DNA from: an uncultured Lachnospiraceae bacterium
Lineage (GTDB): Bacteria > Bacillota > Clostridia > Lachnospirales > Lachnospiraceae
DNA: 64,000 bases
Assembly (NCBI GenBank): GCA_951802115.1
Contig: CATOPL010000001.1
Location: forward strand, 337,790-401,789
Direction of reading: 5' to 3'
The notes below the pieces were generated by a model. That model saw only the letters and a program-made list of their open reading frames with translations, did not search any database and was not told the DNA's origin. Below, one piece after another: positions 36,429 through 45,192 of the stretch. Made by a program: the position numbers and the translations under genes. Within the stretch, counting starts at the first letter, position 1. Each line of letters begins with the position of its first letter.

Positions 36429-37889
36429 TTACAGATCATGATCTTTCCCGTCGCTGTAATAAGTAAATGTTCCCTCTGCCAGCAGAAGCTGATCATCAGC
36501 CACAACCCGGGCGCGAAGAACATAGAGATGCGTTCCCGCCTGAACCACTTCCGCTCTTGCTGTCAGAGTACCGGACGGAACATTTTTTATACAGTGAAAA
36601 TCACTGTTCAGCGTGACCGGAGATCTGGTAAGCTGCTTCACCGTATATCCTGCTGCTGTATCGGCCAACGTATAAAGCAGCCCTCCATGAACAATGCCGT
36701 AGGGATTATGATGTTTTGATTCTACTTTCACTTTTGTGCAGCATCCATTTTCTTCAGCAATGATCTCAATTCCGCAGTATGCAATAAAGTTTTCCGCCAT
36801 GTCCGCCGGCAATGCTGCATCCGTTTGCCGGTTGTCTTCTACGAGTTCTTCTTCTCCTTCTTTTACCCATTTGGTTCCGGGACAGAGCTGCCCGGTTTTC
36901 AGAAAATAACGCATAATTTTCACAACCAGTTCCATATCCTCCGTCGCCATCATCTTCGGCACCGGCGACTGTCCTCCAATTTCTACCGGAGCCAGAATCT
37001 CCACAGTGTCGTAGTCTGCATTGTGAATAGAATAACAGACCTCTCCGTCGCCGCTGTCATAGAACAGCGCGGCCCAGCCGCAGGCAAACTCCGCACACAG
37101 AAAGTGTCCTTCTCCCCATGGTTCCTGAGACAGAAAAAAACTGCAGACTCTGTCCTGCATAATGGCATCTGCCAGCTGATCTGCCATTTTTGCTTTTTTA
37201 TCTTCTTCTACATTGAGCCAGCAATCCTCTTCTTCCCAGCAAAAACCCTGCCAGGCGGAAGGTTCTTTTCCAGAAAAATCCACTCGGACGCACCGAACCT
37301 GTGTATTTCCTTCATAAGACAACGACGCTTCTTCGCCGTCCACGATCTTAAGATTCTGATAATCTTCATCCTTATAAAATGGTTCCGGCACCTCAATCTT
37401 CGGTGTTTCCGCTTTTTTCAAAAGTACATCCAGAACTTCTGTATGCGTCATCTGGCTGCGGGGCGGGAGATATACTTTTTTCAGTTCCGGGAGGCCTTCT
37501 AAAAGACTCAGATCAGAAAAATTAGTATGTTGAAGATCCAGCACCTCCAGTTTTTTACATCTGCTCAAAAAAGAGAAATCATCTATCTCTACCTCTGCCA
37601 GCCGAAGATACTGAAGATCTCTCATCTCCCCGATCATTGAGAAGTCGCCTCTCTCCTGCTCCAGCCAGGAAGGGGTCTCGTAGCCATCCGTGCTTCTGGA
37701 ACGATTCACTTTCCAGCGATCCAGACGGGTAATTCTGGCAAAATCATCAAGCGTCTGCGGACATCTTTCCAGATTGTTCTTAATCCAGACCAGAAGCCTG
37801 GGATCAATTTTATATTTCTTTTCGCCATCAGAATTTTCCGGAAACTGAATTCCCGTCGGCCGTCCTTTTATCCAGTATTGTACTTCCAT
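36429..37889 (-). CDS. LRR / Imm1-like / PaaI-type hotdog thioesterase fusion protein
   Basis: A 486-residue protein of unusual make-up. Residues about 88-142 contain leucine-rich repeats (LQYLRLAEVEIDDFSFLSRC and KLEVLDLQHTNFSDLSLLEG). The middle (about 190-355) looks like an Imm1-type immunity fold, ending in MRYFLKTGQLCPGTKWVKE. Residues 368-486 are a complete PaaI-type hotdog domain with HNPYGIVHGG and LADTAAG, the usual acyl-CoA thioesterase signature (His401, Asp410). The start at 37889 follows GAGGAGA. No signal peptide or membrane segment. The hotdog call is firm, the LRR call good, the Imm1 call tentative. Function unknown. Confidence 0.75.
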   Translation of the reverse strand: MEVQYWIKGRPTGIQFPENSDGEKKYKIDPRLLVWIKNNLERCPQTLDDFARITRLDRWKVNRSRSTDGYETPSWLEQERGDFSMIGEMRDLQYLRLAEVEIDDFSFLSRCKKLEVLDLQHTNFSDLSLLEGLPELKKVYLPPRSQMTHTEVLDVLLKKAETPKIEVPEPFYKDEDYQNLKIVDGEEASLSYEGNTQVRCVRVDFSGKEPSAWQGFCWEEEDCWLNVEEDKKAKMADQLADAIMQDRVCSFFLSQEPWGEGHFLCAEFACGWAALFYDSGDGEVCYSIHNADYDTVEILAPVEIGGQSPVPKMMATEDMELVVKIMRYFLKTGQLCPGTKWVKEGEEELVEDNRQTDAALPADMAENFIAYCGIEIIAEENGCCTKVKVESKHHNPYGIVHGGLLYTLADTAAGYTVKQLTRSPVTLNSDFHCIKNVPSGTLTARAEVVQAGTHLYVLRARVVADDQLLLAEGTFTYYSDGKDHDL

Positions 37890-37958
37890 TTTGTTTTCTC
37901 CTCTTCTTCCGAACAGCATGCTGTCCTCCGAGCTTTTTTCTATGTTTTTCTGTCCCTT

Positions 37959-37987
37959 ATTATAGCGAATCCCTTTTATATTTTCAA
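37959..37987 (-). promoter_or_regulatory. Promoter of the LRR-hotdog gene
   Basis: Minus strand TTGAAA and perfect TATAAT, spacer 17, about 70 bases before the start. Confidence 0.75.
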
Positions 37988-38073
37988 TATTTTCCGATCG
38001 CCCGGATTTTCAGATATTTCTTCCTGACATCCTAAAAAATTCGAAAACTTCTGCGAAAACAGGAAGATATTCA

Positions 38074-38102
38074 TTGAATATCCATGCATAAATTGGTATG
38101 AT
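38074..38102 (+). promoter_or_regulatory. Promoter of the beta-CASP nuclease gene
   Basis: Plus strand TTGAAT and TATGAT, spacer 17, with the ATG about 55 bases downstream. Confidence 0.65.
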
Positions 38103-38155
38103 AGACATAAGAAAAACAGATCATAATTATTATATTTTTAAAAAGGGGGCTTTAT

Positions 38156-39751
38156 ATGAAACTGGGATTTGTAGGAGCTGACCACGAGGTTACCGGAAGC
38201 TGTCATTATCTGGAAGCATGCGGCAAGCACATTCTCATTGACTGTGGTATGGAACAGGGGAAGGACGTCTATATCAATCAGGAGATTCCCATTCCGGACC
38301 ATATGATCGATTTTGTTCTGCTGACCCACGCGCACATTGATCACTCCGGGAGGCTGCCTGTCCTGTATAAAAACGGGTTCAAAGGAGAGATTATCTCCAC
38401 TTTTTCCACAAATGACCTGTGTAACATCATGCTGCGCGACAGTGCACACATTCAAGAATTCGAGGCAGAATGGCGCAACCGCAAAGGAAAACGTTCCGGT
38501 GCGGAAGAATACGTACCGCTCTACACAATGGAGGATGCCTTAGGCGCCATCGGCCTGTTTCATCCATGCGGTTATGAGCAGAAGATTGAACTCTGTCCCG
38601 GCATCCAGGTGCGTTTTCGCGACGTAGGTCATCTTCTTGGCTCTGCTTCCATTGAGATCTGGATCGAAGAAGAAGGGATCTGCAAAAAAATCGTATTCTC
38701 GGGAGATGTCGGCAACGCCAATCGGCCGCTGATTAAAGATCCTCAGTATACGGACACAGCAGACTATGTGGTCATGGAATCCACTTACGGCAATCGATTG
38801 CACAATGCACCCCCGGATCATGTGAGCGAGCTGGCAGCTGTGATTAAAAAGACGCTCAGCCGGGGAGGAAATCTGGTTATCCCCGCCTTTGCAGTGGGAC
38901 GCACTCAGGAACTGCTCTATTTTATCCGGGAAATCAAAGAGCGGAATCTGGTCGGCATGGACTTTCCGGTATATGTAGACAGTCCGCTTGCCATTGAAGC
39001 GACATCCATTTTCAGCAAAAATTTCCGTGCATGTTTTGACGAAGAGGCTATGGCGCTGATCAACGCAGGCATCAATCCTGTCAAGTTTAAAAATCTCCAT
39101 CTGGCAGTGTCCAGCGACGAGTCCAGAGCCATCAACTTTGACGCGCAGCCCAAAGTCATCATCTCTGCTTCCGGTATGTGTGAAGCCGGTCGCATCAAGC
39201 ACCATTTAAAGCACAATCTGTGGCGTCCGGAATGTACCATTTTGTTTGTAGGTTTTCAGGCTGTGGGAACGAAAGGACGAACTATCCTTGAGGGCGCTGA
39301 CTATGTCAAGCTTTTTGGCGAGACCATCGAAGTCAAAGCGGAGATTCAGAAGCTGGCAGGCATCAGCGGCCATGCAGACAAGGACGGTCTGATCAAATGG
39401 GTAAAAGCATTCTCACCAAAGCCGCAGATGGTATTCGTCGTTCACGGAGAGGACGATACCTGCGAAGAATTCACCACCTGTCTGAACGAAGAACATCAGA
39501 TTCCCTCTTTCGCACCATACAGCGGAGCGCTTTATGATCTGGCCGCAGGCGTATGGATCAAGGAAGGCAGCCCCGTACTTGCTGTCGTGGAAAAACCGGC
39601 TGCAAAACGCAAATCCGACGTCTTCACAAGACTTCTCGAAGCAGGAAAAAGACTTATGCATGTTATCTACCGCAACGAGGGCGGCGCCAACAAGGATCTC
39701 ACAAAGTTCACCAACCAGATCAACTCGCTGTGTGACAAGTGGGACAGATAA
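38156..39751 (+). CDS. Metallo-beta-lactamase/beta-CASP ribonuclease (CPSF-73-like)
   Basis: A 531-residue RNA-processing nuclease. Zinc motifs are THAHIDHSG, GHLLGSA and SGDVGN; beta-CASP motifs A (MESTYGNR), B (SGHADKDG) and C (VVHGEDD) are in order. Such proteins act as endo/exonucleases on RNA; they differ from RNase J and resemble the archaeal/eukaryotic CPSF group. The C-terminal 60 residues (AAKRKSDVFTRLLEAGKRLM onward) are a charged extension. Strong A/G-rich site AAAGGGGG upstream. Single-gene transcript with a terminator at 39781. Confidence 0.92.
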   Translation: MKLGFVGADHEVTGSCHYLEACGKHILIDCGMEQGKDVYINQEIPIPDHMIDFVLLTHAHIDHSGRLPVLYKNGFKGEIISTFSTNDLCNIMLRDSAHIQEFEAEWRNRKGKRSGAEEYVPLYTMEDALGAIGLFHPCGYEQKIELCPGIQVRFRDVGHLLGSASIEIWIEEEGICKKIVFSGDVGNANRPLIKDPQYTDTADYVVMESTYGNRLHNAPPDHVSELAAVIKKTLSRGGNLVIPAFAVGRTQELLYFIREIKERNLVGMDFPVYVDSPLAIEATSIFSKNFRACFDEEAMALINAGINPVKFKNLHLAVSSDESRAINFDAQPKVIISASGMCEAGRIKHHLKHNLWRPECTILFVGFQAVGTKGRTILEGADYVKLFGETIEVKAEIQKLAGISGHADKDGLIKWVKAFSPKPQMVFVVHGEDDTCEEFTTCLNEEHQIPSFAPYSGALYDLAAGVWIKEGSPVLAVVEKPAAKRKSDVFTRLLEAGKRLMHVIYRNEGGANKDLTKFTNQINSLCDKWDR

Positions 39752-39780
39752 CGCCCAAAAACAACCGGTTATAAAAAATA

Positions 39781-39833
39781 CTTCAGCCTGTTCATTCAAC
39801 AACCGCTGTTTGAACAGGCTGAAGCGTTTTTTT
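39781..39833 (+). terminator. Rho-independent terminator after the beta-CASP gene
   Basis: CTTCAGCCTGTTCA pairs with TGAACAGGCTGAAG (14 bp, 16-nt loop), followed by CGTTTTTTT. Confidence 0.9.
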
Positions 39834-39866
39834 GCTACAGTCCCATAACTGTACACAGTCTGAAAA

Positions 39867-40640
39867 TCAGTGTCTCTGTTCCCTATTGTCATAAGTCTCA
39901 CAGAATCTTGCCGAAAAAGACGCCTTTCTTCCGCCTGCCAGCAAATGATGGATATCACCCAGACGCTGTCCCCGGAACATCGCAATCCCCTGCTCCCTTT
40001 CCTCCGTAATAATCTCAGTTACAGAAGTCGGCGCCAGAACCAGTCCGTGCCAGAGCGCAAACGGAGACACGTTCATCAGATGAGACAGCAGGACGCAGAT
40101 CAGTCCGAAATGGCAGAAAAAGGTTATCGTATCTGTATTGGCTTTTTCCACCCGATAATGCATCCCTTCCCGTATATAGCCATGCCCGGCAAGCAGCCTG
40201 TCCAGACTCTCCGTCACATAATCGTACACCTGAACAATATCACTGTGTGCGGCAACCTCTGAACTCCTCCACCCTTCCCGCTCTGCATATTCCGGATGAG
40301 CAAGATAATAAGACGGCATCATATCCCATACAATCCTGGGCAGATAACGTCCTTCTTTCATCCTTGTATTGGGATACGCATGGCGAAGCTCCTGAGAACT
40401 GTTGATATCAAGCTTTGCCGGAAACTCCTGAAGCCAGTCCAGCGTCCTGGCTGTACAGTTTAGCCGATTTAAGGTATACTGCGCTGTCTCCTGCGCCCGT
40501 CCAAGAGGCGAGACAAAACATTCTCCAAGCTCCAGGTCATCAGCAATTTCCGCAAGCAGCGCCGCTTCTTTTTTTCCTGTTTCCGTAAGAGAATCATGCT
40601 CGTAATCAGGATCCCCATGCCGCACCATCAAAAGTCTCAT
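39867..40640 (-). CDS. Histidine phosphatase family protein
   Basis: A 257-residue phosphoglycerate-mutase-like protein. The catalytic RHG is in LLMVRHGDPDYEHDSLTETG, the second Arg in SPLGRAQETA and the second His in TITFFCHFGLI. A C-terminal extension beyond the usual 200 residues is present. Substrate is unknown. The gene is preceded by the second 78-bp element. Confidence 0.85.
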   Translation of the reverse strand: MRLLMVRHGDPDYEHDSLTETGKKEAALLAEIADDLELGECFVSPLGRAQETAQYTLNRLNCTARTLDWLQEFPAKLDINSSQELRHAYPNTRMKEGRYLPRIVWDMMPSYYLAHPEYAEREGWRSSEVAAHSDIVQVYDYVTESLDRLLAGHGYIREGMHYRVEKANTDTITFFCHFGLICVLLSHLMNVSPFALWHGLVLAPTSVTEIITEEREQGIAMFRGQRLGDIHHLLAGGRKASFSARFCETYDNREQRH

Positions 40641-40687
40641 AATTATTCTTCCTCTCTGCTTTTCTTCTGCCGTTCATTATAGCATAC

Positions 40688-40765
40688 CTTATTGAACATT
40701 AGTAGTTCAAAAACTATAGTTTTTGGTACAAACAGCCGCCAATCCGGCCGCCTGCTTTGGACAGT
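40688..40765 (-). repeat. 78-bp promoter-proximal element, copy 2
   Basis: Ungapped match to 35289-35366. Here the inverted repeat is TTGAAC-N7-GTTCAA and the palindrome is AAAAACTATAGTTTTT (16 bp), at the same distance as in copy 1 but with different bases. A TATGCT/TATAAT pair lies downstream toward the histidine phosphatase gene. GTACAA/TTGTAC additionally bracket the GC-rich block (40727-40770). Confidence 0.7.
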
Positions 40766-40907
40766 TGTACATTTGCAAGTTTATAAAATAATATTATTCA
40801 TAAGTACAAATTAAAAACTATATGTTCCATGTACAGATCGGAGTTTTTAAATTATTTACCCGGTGACAACGCTCTCGTTTGCCGACAAGCTTCATTTGCA
40901 TATTTCA
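40766..40907. other. AT-rich intergenic stretch
   Basis: No gene or clear terminator is seen between the 78-bp element and the stop of the DUF2461 gene. Confidence 0.4.
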
Positions 40908-41591
40908 CTATCTTGCCGGCATTTGGAATCCTGTCAGCGCCCTGTTCAAATAATCATTAAAAGGCTTCATAATTCGGAATATTTCCGCCGCCTTTACAGG
41001 AAACGTTTCCGCAGATTTCAACTCTTCGTCTTTTAATGGAAATTCCAGATACCAGCTTTTAAATTTCAGATATTCCGCCTGCGGATGTTCTTTTTCATAT
41101 CCTGCAGGTACCTTTTTTAATGCCGTTCCCTGTACGGTGAAATATTTTTCAAACTCCGGCTCATGGATCATCGCTTCCCATTCTTCGCCGTTTCGTACAA
41201 TGTAATCCCGTATCATGGTCGTCGCATCCTTAAACATATCCGCAAACAGGCCGCCGCCTAAAAAAGACTGGTCTCCGGGTTTTATCATAAGATAATATCC
41301 CACAGGAACAGGCAGCTTCCCTTTCGAGGAAATATGAGCGCGGAACGCGGGGTTATAAGGCGATTTATCATGACTGAAACGAGTGTCTCTTACAATTTTA
41401 AACGTAAGATCTTTCGGATTGTTCCCCAGGATGCTGCTGTCAAATGTTCCGATTTCGAGCATCAGCGCCTGCAGTAACTTTTCAAATTCGGCATTTGCTT
41501 TTTTATAATCATCCTTATTTGCGTGATACCATTCACGGTTGTTATTCATGCTCAATGCCGATAAATAATCAATTATAAACTGTATATTCAT
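40908..41591 (-). CDS. DUF2461 family protein
   Basis: A 227-residue protein. LSMNNNREWYHANKDDYKKA, KIVRDTRFSHDKSPYNPAFR and GGGLFADMFKDATTMIRDYI are characteristic of the DUF2461 (TIGR02453) family, whose function is unknown. It starts 16 bases after the sigma factor gene and is probably cotranscribed with it. Confidence 0.88.
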   Translation of the reverse strand: MNIQFIIDYLSALSMNNNREWYHANKDDYKKANAEFEKLLQALMLEIGTFDSSILGNNPKDLTFKIVRDTRFSHDKSPYNPAFRAHISSKGKLPVPVGYYLMIKPGDQSFLGGGLFADMFKDATTMIRDYIVRNGEEWEAMIHEPEFEKYFTVQGTALKKVPAGYEKEHPQAEYLKFKSWYLEFPLKDEELKSAETFPVKAAEIFRIMKPFNDYLNRALTGFQMPAR

Positions 41592-41607
41592 AAAACTGTC
41601 ATCTCCT

Positions 41608-42459
41608 TTACGATTTCTGAATAACAGAAAGCTGCGTGGAATCCAAAAATTCCTGTATCAAATGTTTTGTGCGTTCGGGCGACTGATAAGGTTTGCAAAA
41701 CGAAAAATCCTGCGATAAATCGTCAATATCTTCCATTGCATGTTTTACATCTACCATAGTCTGAACAGAGATTTCCGCGGCTGTCGTATAGTCCAGTTGC
41801 AGAGGGTTTATTCGATGGTTTTGTATTGCATAATTCACTCTGTCTTTACAGCTGCATCTGCCGCCGCCGTATTCTCCGCAATACTGCCCGAGGAACTCCG
41901 CCATCTTTCTGCGTATCCGTGAAAGCCGCTGGCGATACGCTTCCGGGGTCATTTCCAGAATTTCCCCTGCAACACGGCTGTCAAGTTTAAACATCGTACC
42001 CAATATGAAAATACATCTGCTTTCTGCATCAAGGCACTGCAGCATCACATTGGTGCAGGACATTTTCAGTTCTTCTGCCAACAGATTTTTTTCCACATTC
42101 TGCGTCAAATCCGGCACATCCTGACTTTTTCCGTTTTCAATATCATCTCCATAATATTCAAAGCTTAAAGGATAACGGGCAAACATATGCTTTTTGTAAT
42201 TTTTCAGATGATTCACCGCAATACTGAAAACCCATGTTGTAAACGAGCTGTCGCCTCTGAACGAGGACAGATGCGTAATCATTTTCAGCAGAATATCCTG
42301 TGTGGCGTCCTCCGCATCTGCAAATGTACCAAGCATCCGCAGAGACAAATTAAACACCGTATCCTGTACACCTGCGATAAGCGTTTCAAGGGCTTTTTTA
42401 TCCCCTGCAGTAGCCCTGTCAATGAGCTCCTGTACTTCTTCCTTCGTTTTTTTATTCAT
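41608..42459 (-). CDS. ECF-type RNA polymerase sigma factor with Cys-rich C-terminal extension
   Basis: A 283-residue sigma-70 family protein. Region 2 is at about 30-95 (GTFADAEDATQDILLKMITH, FTTWVFSIAVNHLKNYKK), region 4 at about 130-185 (DSRVAGEILEMTPEAYRQRL). It then continues about 95 residues, starting with CGEYGGGRCSCKDRV, which has the look of a metal or redox site, and ends in a helical tail (FSFCKPYQSPERTKHLIQEF). No separate anti-sigma gene adjoins it, so the extension may provide control. AGGAGG precedes the ATG. Confidence 0.85.
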   Translation of the reverse strand: MNKKTKEEVQELIDRATAGDKKALETLIAGVQDTVFNLSLRMLGTFADAEDATQDILLKMITHLSSFRGDSSFTTWVFSIAVNHLKNYKKHMFARYPLSFEYYGDDIENGKSQDVPDLTQNVEKNLLAEELKMSCTNVMLQCLDAESRCIFILGTMFKLDSRVAGEILEMTPEAYRQRLSRIRRKMAEFLGQYCGEYGGGRCSCKDRVNYAIQNHRINPLQLDYTTAAEISVQTMVDVKHAMEDIDDLSQDFSFCKPYQSPERTKHLIQEFLDSTQLSVIQKS

Positions 42460-42593
42460 AAATTTTTACCTCCTGTTTTATTAGACAATGTTCCCGCGCC
42501 TGTGTGACAGCAAATAACGATTTCCATAATAATATTCACAAAGTCAGTCTGTCCGTCCAGGCGTTCACCATCTGCGACGTTTATCCTAAAATA

Positions 42594-42633
42594 CAGAAAG
42601 GCTTCAAGAATTTCATTGTTCTCAAAGCCCTTT
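42594..42633 (-). terminator. Probable terminator after lysS
   Basis: Minus strand AAAGGGCTT pairs with AAGCCTTTC, followed by TGTATTTTA. The T-tract is interrupted. Confidence 0.5.
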
Positions 42634-42676
42634 GTGTAACTTATATATCTTTTTGTTCAAAATGTTCAGATTCGCT

Positions 42677-44605
42677 CTAATACAGCTTCGCACCTGCCGG
42701 GATTTGGTCGTCCACCATCAGAAGATGGAGCTTTTCCTCCCCTTCCTCCTCATGGATTGCGCTGATAATCATTCCGCAGGAATCAATCCCCATCATGGCT
42801 CTCGGCGGAAGATTGGTAATGGCTATCAAAGTTTTTCCAATCAGTTCTTCCGGCTCATAATATGCATGAATACCGCTTAAAATTGTACGTTCCTTGTCTG
42901 TTCCGTCGTCTAAAGTGAACTGCAACAGCTTCTTGCTTTTCGGTACAGCAACACATTCTTTAACCTTCACCGCCCGGAAATCCGATTTGCTGAACGTTTC
43001 AAAATCCACCATGTCAGAAAATAACGGCTCAATTTTAACCTTCGAGAAGTCGATAACCTCTTTTACTGGTGAGACGGCTTTCTCTGACGGCTTATCCTGA
43101 CCCTTCTTAACGTCAGAACCGCCAAGCGACTTCATCGTCGGGAACAACAGCACGTCGCGGATTGCCGGCGAGTTTGTTAAAAGCATAACAAGGCGGTCGA
43201 TTCCGTATCCGATTCCGCCGGTAGGCGGCATACCGATCTCCAGCGCGTTCAGAAAATCTTCATCCGTATGATTTGCCTCCTCGTCTCCCGCTGCAAATGC
43301 CGCTTCCTGCGCCGCAAACCTTTCTCTTTGATCAATCGGGTCATTCAGCTCAGAATAGGCGTTTGCCATCTCTCTTCCGGTAATAAACAGCTCAAAGCGC
43401 TCTACATAACCCGGCTTGTCCGGTTTTTTCTTAGTCAGTGGCGACAGTTCTATCGGATGGTCCATAATAAAGGTCGGCTGAACCAGCTTTTCTTCACAGA
43501 ACTCTTCAAAAAACAGGCTCAGAATATCACCCTTTGTATGTCGGGGTTCATACTCAATATGATGTTTGTCTGCCAGTTTTTTTGCTTCCTCTGTATCGGT
43601 TATTTCATCAAAATCCACGCCTGTATATTTTTTCACAGCCTCAATCATCGTCATTCGTTCAAACGGTCTGCCCAGATCGATGATCTGATCGCCGTACGGC
43701 ACCTCGGTCGTCCCAAGCACTTCCTGAGCCACATAACGGTACATATTCTCCGTCAGATCCATCATCCCATAATAGTCTGTGTATGCCTGGTACAGTTCCA
43801 TCAGCGTAAATTCCGGATTATGTCTGGTATCCACACCTTCGTTGCGGAACACACGCCCGATCTCATAAACACGTTCCAGGCCGCCCACAATCAGGCGCTT
43901 CAGATAAAGTTCCAGTGAAATCCGAAGTTTCACATCCTCATCCAGAGCATTGTAGTGCGTCTCAAACGGACGTGCAGCGGCTCCTCCGGCATTGGATACG
44001 AGCATCGGAGTTTCCACTTCCATAAAACCCTGACCATCCAGATAACGGCGGATTGCGCTGATGATCTTTGAACGCTTCACAAATGTGTCTTTTACCTCTT
44101 CATTCATAATCAGATCCGTATATCTCTGACGGTATCTCAGATCTGTGTTTGTAAGTCCATGATACTTTTCAGGAAGAATCTGAAGGCTCTTGGACAGAAG
44201 CGTCACGCAAGCCGCATGAATCGAGATTTCGCCGGTCTTTGTTTTGAAGACTTCTCCCTCGATACCGACGATATCACCAATATCGTATTTCTTAAACTCT
44301 TTATAAGCTTCTTCACCGATACTGTCTCTCGCCACATAGGACTGAATATTTCCTTTTAAATCCTGCACATTACAAAAAGACGCCTTGCCCATCACACGTT
44401 TTTGCATCACACGACCTGCAATGCGCACTACCTGTCCTTCCACCGCGTCATAGTTATCTTTTATATCTCCGCTGTGGTGAGTAACGTCATATTTTGTAAT
44501 CTGAAACGGATCTTTTCCCGCTGCCTGAAGCTCTGCAAGCTTTTCACGGCGTATCTTTAACAGTTGATTTAAATCCTGCTCCTGAACGTTCTTTGCTCCT
44601 GCCAC
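42677..44605 (-). CDS. lysS: Lysyl-tRNA synthetase, class II, with C-terminal tRNA-binding domain
   Basis: A 642-residue enzyme. The N-terminal OB-fold anticodon domain and the class II core are standard (MEVETPMLVSNAGGAAARPF is motif 2-proximal, GIGYGIDRLVMLLTNSPAIR is motif 3, near residue 470). Bacterial LysS is usually about 500 residues; here a linker is followed, from about residue 537 (KSDFRAVKVKECVAVPKSKK), by a second OB fold of the EMAPII/MetG-C/Trbp111 type (NLPPRAMMGIDSCGMIISA). The extra domain should bind tRNA non-specifically. It is 12 bases downstream of greA. Confidence 0.96.
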   Translation of the reverse strand: MAGAKNVQEQDLNQLLKIRREKLAELQAAGKDPFQITKYDVTHHSGDIKDNYDAVEGQVVRIAGRVMQKRVMGKASFCNVQDLKGNIQSYVARDSIGEEAYKEFKKYDIGDIVGIEGEVFKTKTGEISIHAACVTLLSKSLQILPEKYHGLTNTDLRYRQRYTDLIMNEEVKDTFVKRSKIISAIRRYLDGQGFMEVETPMLVSNAGGAAARPFETHYNALDEDVKLRISLELYLKRLIVGGLERVYEIGRVFRNEGVDTRHNPEFTLMELYQAYTDYYGMMDLTENMYRYVAQEVLGTTEVPYGDQIIDLGRPFERMTMIEAVKKYTGVDFDEITDTEEAKKLADKHHIEYEPRHTKGDILSLFFEEFCEEKLVQPTFIMDHPIELSPLTKKKPDKPGYVERFELFITGREMANAYSELNDPIDQRERFAAQEAAFAAGDEEANHTDEDFLNALEIGMPPTGGIGYGIDRLVMLLTNSPAIRDVLLFPTMKSLGGSDVKKGQDKPSEKAVSPVKEVIDFSKVKIEPLFSDMVDFETFSKSDFRAVKVKECVAVPKSKKLLQFTLDDGTDKERTILSGIHAYYEPEELIGKTLIAITNLPPRAMMGIDSCGMIISAIHEEEGEEKLHLLMVDDQIPAGAKLY

Positions 44606-44617
44606 TTTTTTCTCTCC

Positions 44618-45100
44618 TTAGCTTGCTCTCTGTATGCTGAGCACTTTATACTGCACGACTCCTGCCGGTGCTTCCACTTCTACCACATCTCCTACCTGCG
44701 CGCCAAGCAGAGCTTTTCCGATCGGCGACTCATTAGACACTTTATTCTGGAGACTGCTTGCTTCCGAGGAGCCAACCAGCTTGTATTCCTCTTCCTCATC
44801 ATATTCGATATCCAGTACCCGAACCACGCACCCAATACTAATCCGGTTGAGATCGATCTCCTCCTCCAGAACCACCTCTGCATTTTTGAGGATCTTCTCG
44901 ATCTGTTCGATTCTCGCCTCAATATCCCGCTGTTCATCTTTCGCCGCATCATACTCTGCGTTTTCTGACAGGTCTCCCTGTTCTCTTGCCTCTTTGATCT
45001 TCTGGGCGATTTCTCTTCTCTGAACAACCTTCAGATCCTGAAGCTCATCTTCCAGTTTCTTCAACCCTTCATAAGTCAGAATATTTTTTTTCTCTGCCAT
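44618..45100 (-). CDS. greA: Transcription elongation factor GreA
   Basis: A 160-residue factor that rescues backtracked RNA polymerase. The N-terminal coiled coil ([20 protein letters not shown]) ends with the acidic tip loop [15 protein letters not shown]; the C-terminal domain has [20 protein letters not shown]. Forms an operon with lysS. Confidence 0.98.
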   Translation of the reverse strand: MAEKKNILTYEGLKKLEDELQDLKVVQRREIAQKIKEAREQGDLSENAEYDAAKDEQRDIEARIEQIEKILKNAEVVLEEEIDLNRISIGCVVRVLDIEYDEEEEYKLVGSSEASSLQNKVSNESPIGKALLGAQVGDVVEVEAPAGVVQYKVLSIQRAS

Positions 45101-45134
45101 CCTCTACACCTTCCAATCCGTCATTTGACTGTCG

Positions 45135-45166
45135 AAAAAAACCGGCAATCTTTAAAGAGACTGCCG
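45135..45166 (-). terminator. Terminator hairpin upstream of greA
   Basis: Minus strand CGGCAGTCT pairs with AGATTGCCG (one G-U pair), followed by GTTTTTTT. Its 5' arm is shared with the alternative hairpin at 45160-45189. Confidence 0.7.
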
Positions 45167-45189
45167 CGGAATATCACTTCTGCGGCAGT
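45160..45189 (-). promoter_or_regulatory. Alternative hairpin competing with the greA-upstream terminator
   Basis: ACTGCCGC pairs with GCGGCAGT (14-nt loop). Because it uses the arm GCGGCAGT that the terminator also needs, the two cannot form together. Confidence 0.5.
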
Positions 45190-45192
45190 TTC

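Noticed and set aside
42481..42540. GGAAC/GTC pairs that could form an autoregulated ECF promoter before the sigma factor gene
   Set aside because: Spacing between the possible -35 and -10 elements does not fit the usual 16-17 bases, so no promoter is claimed.
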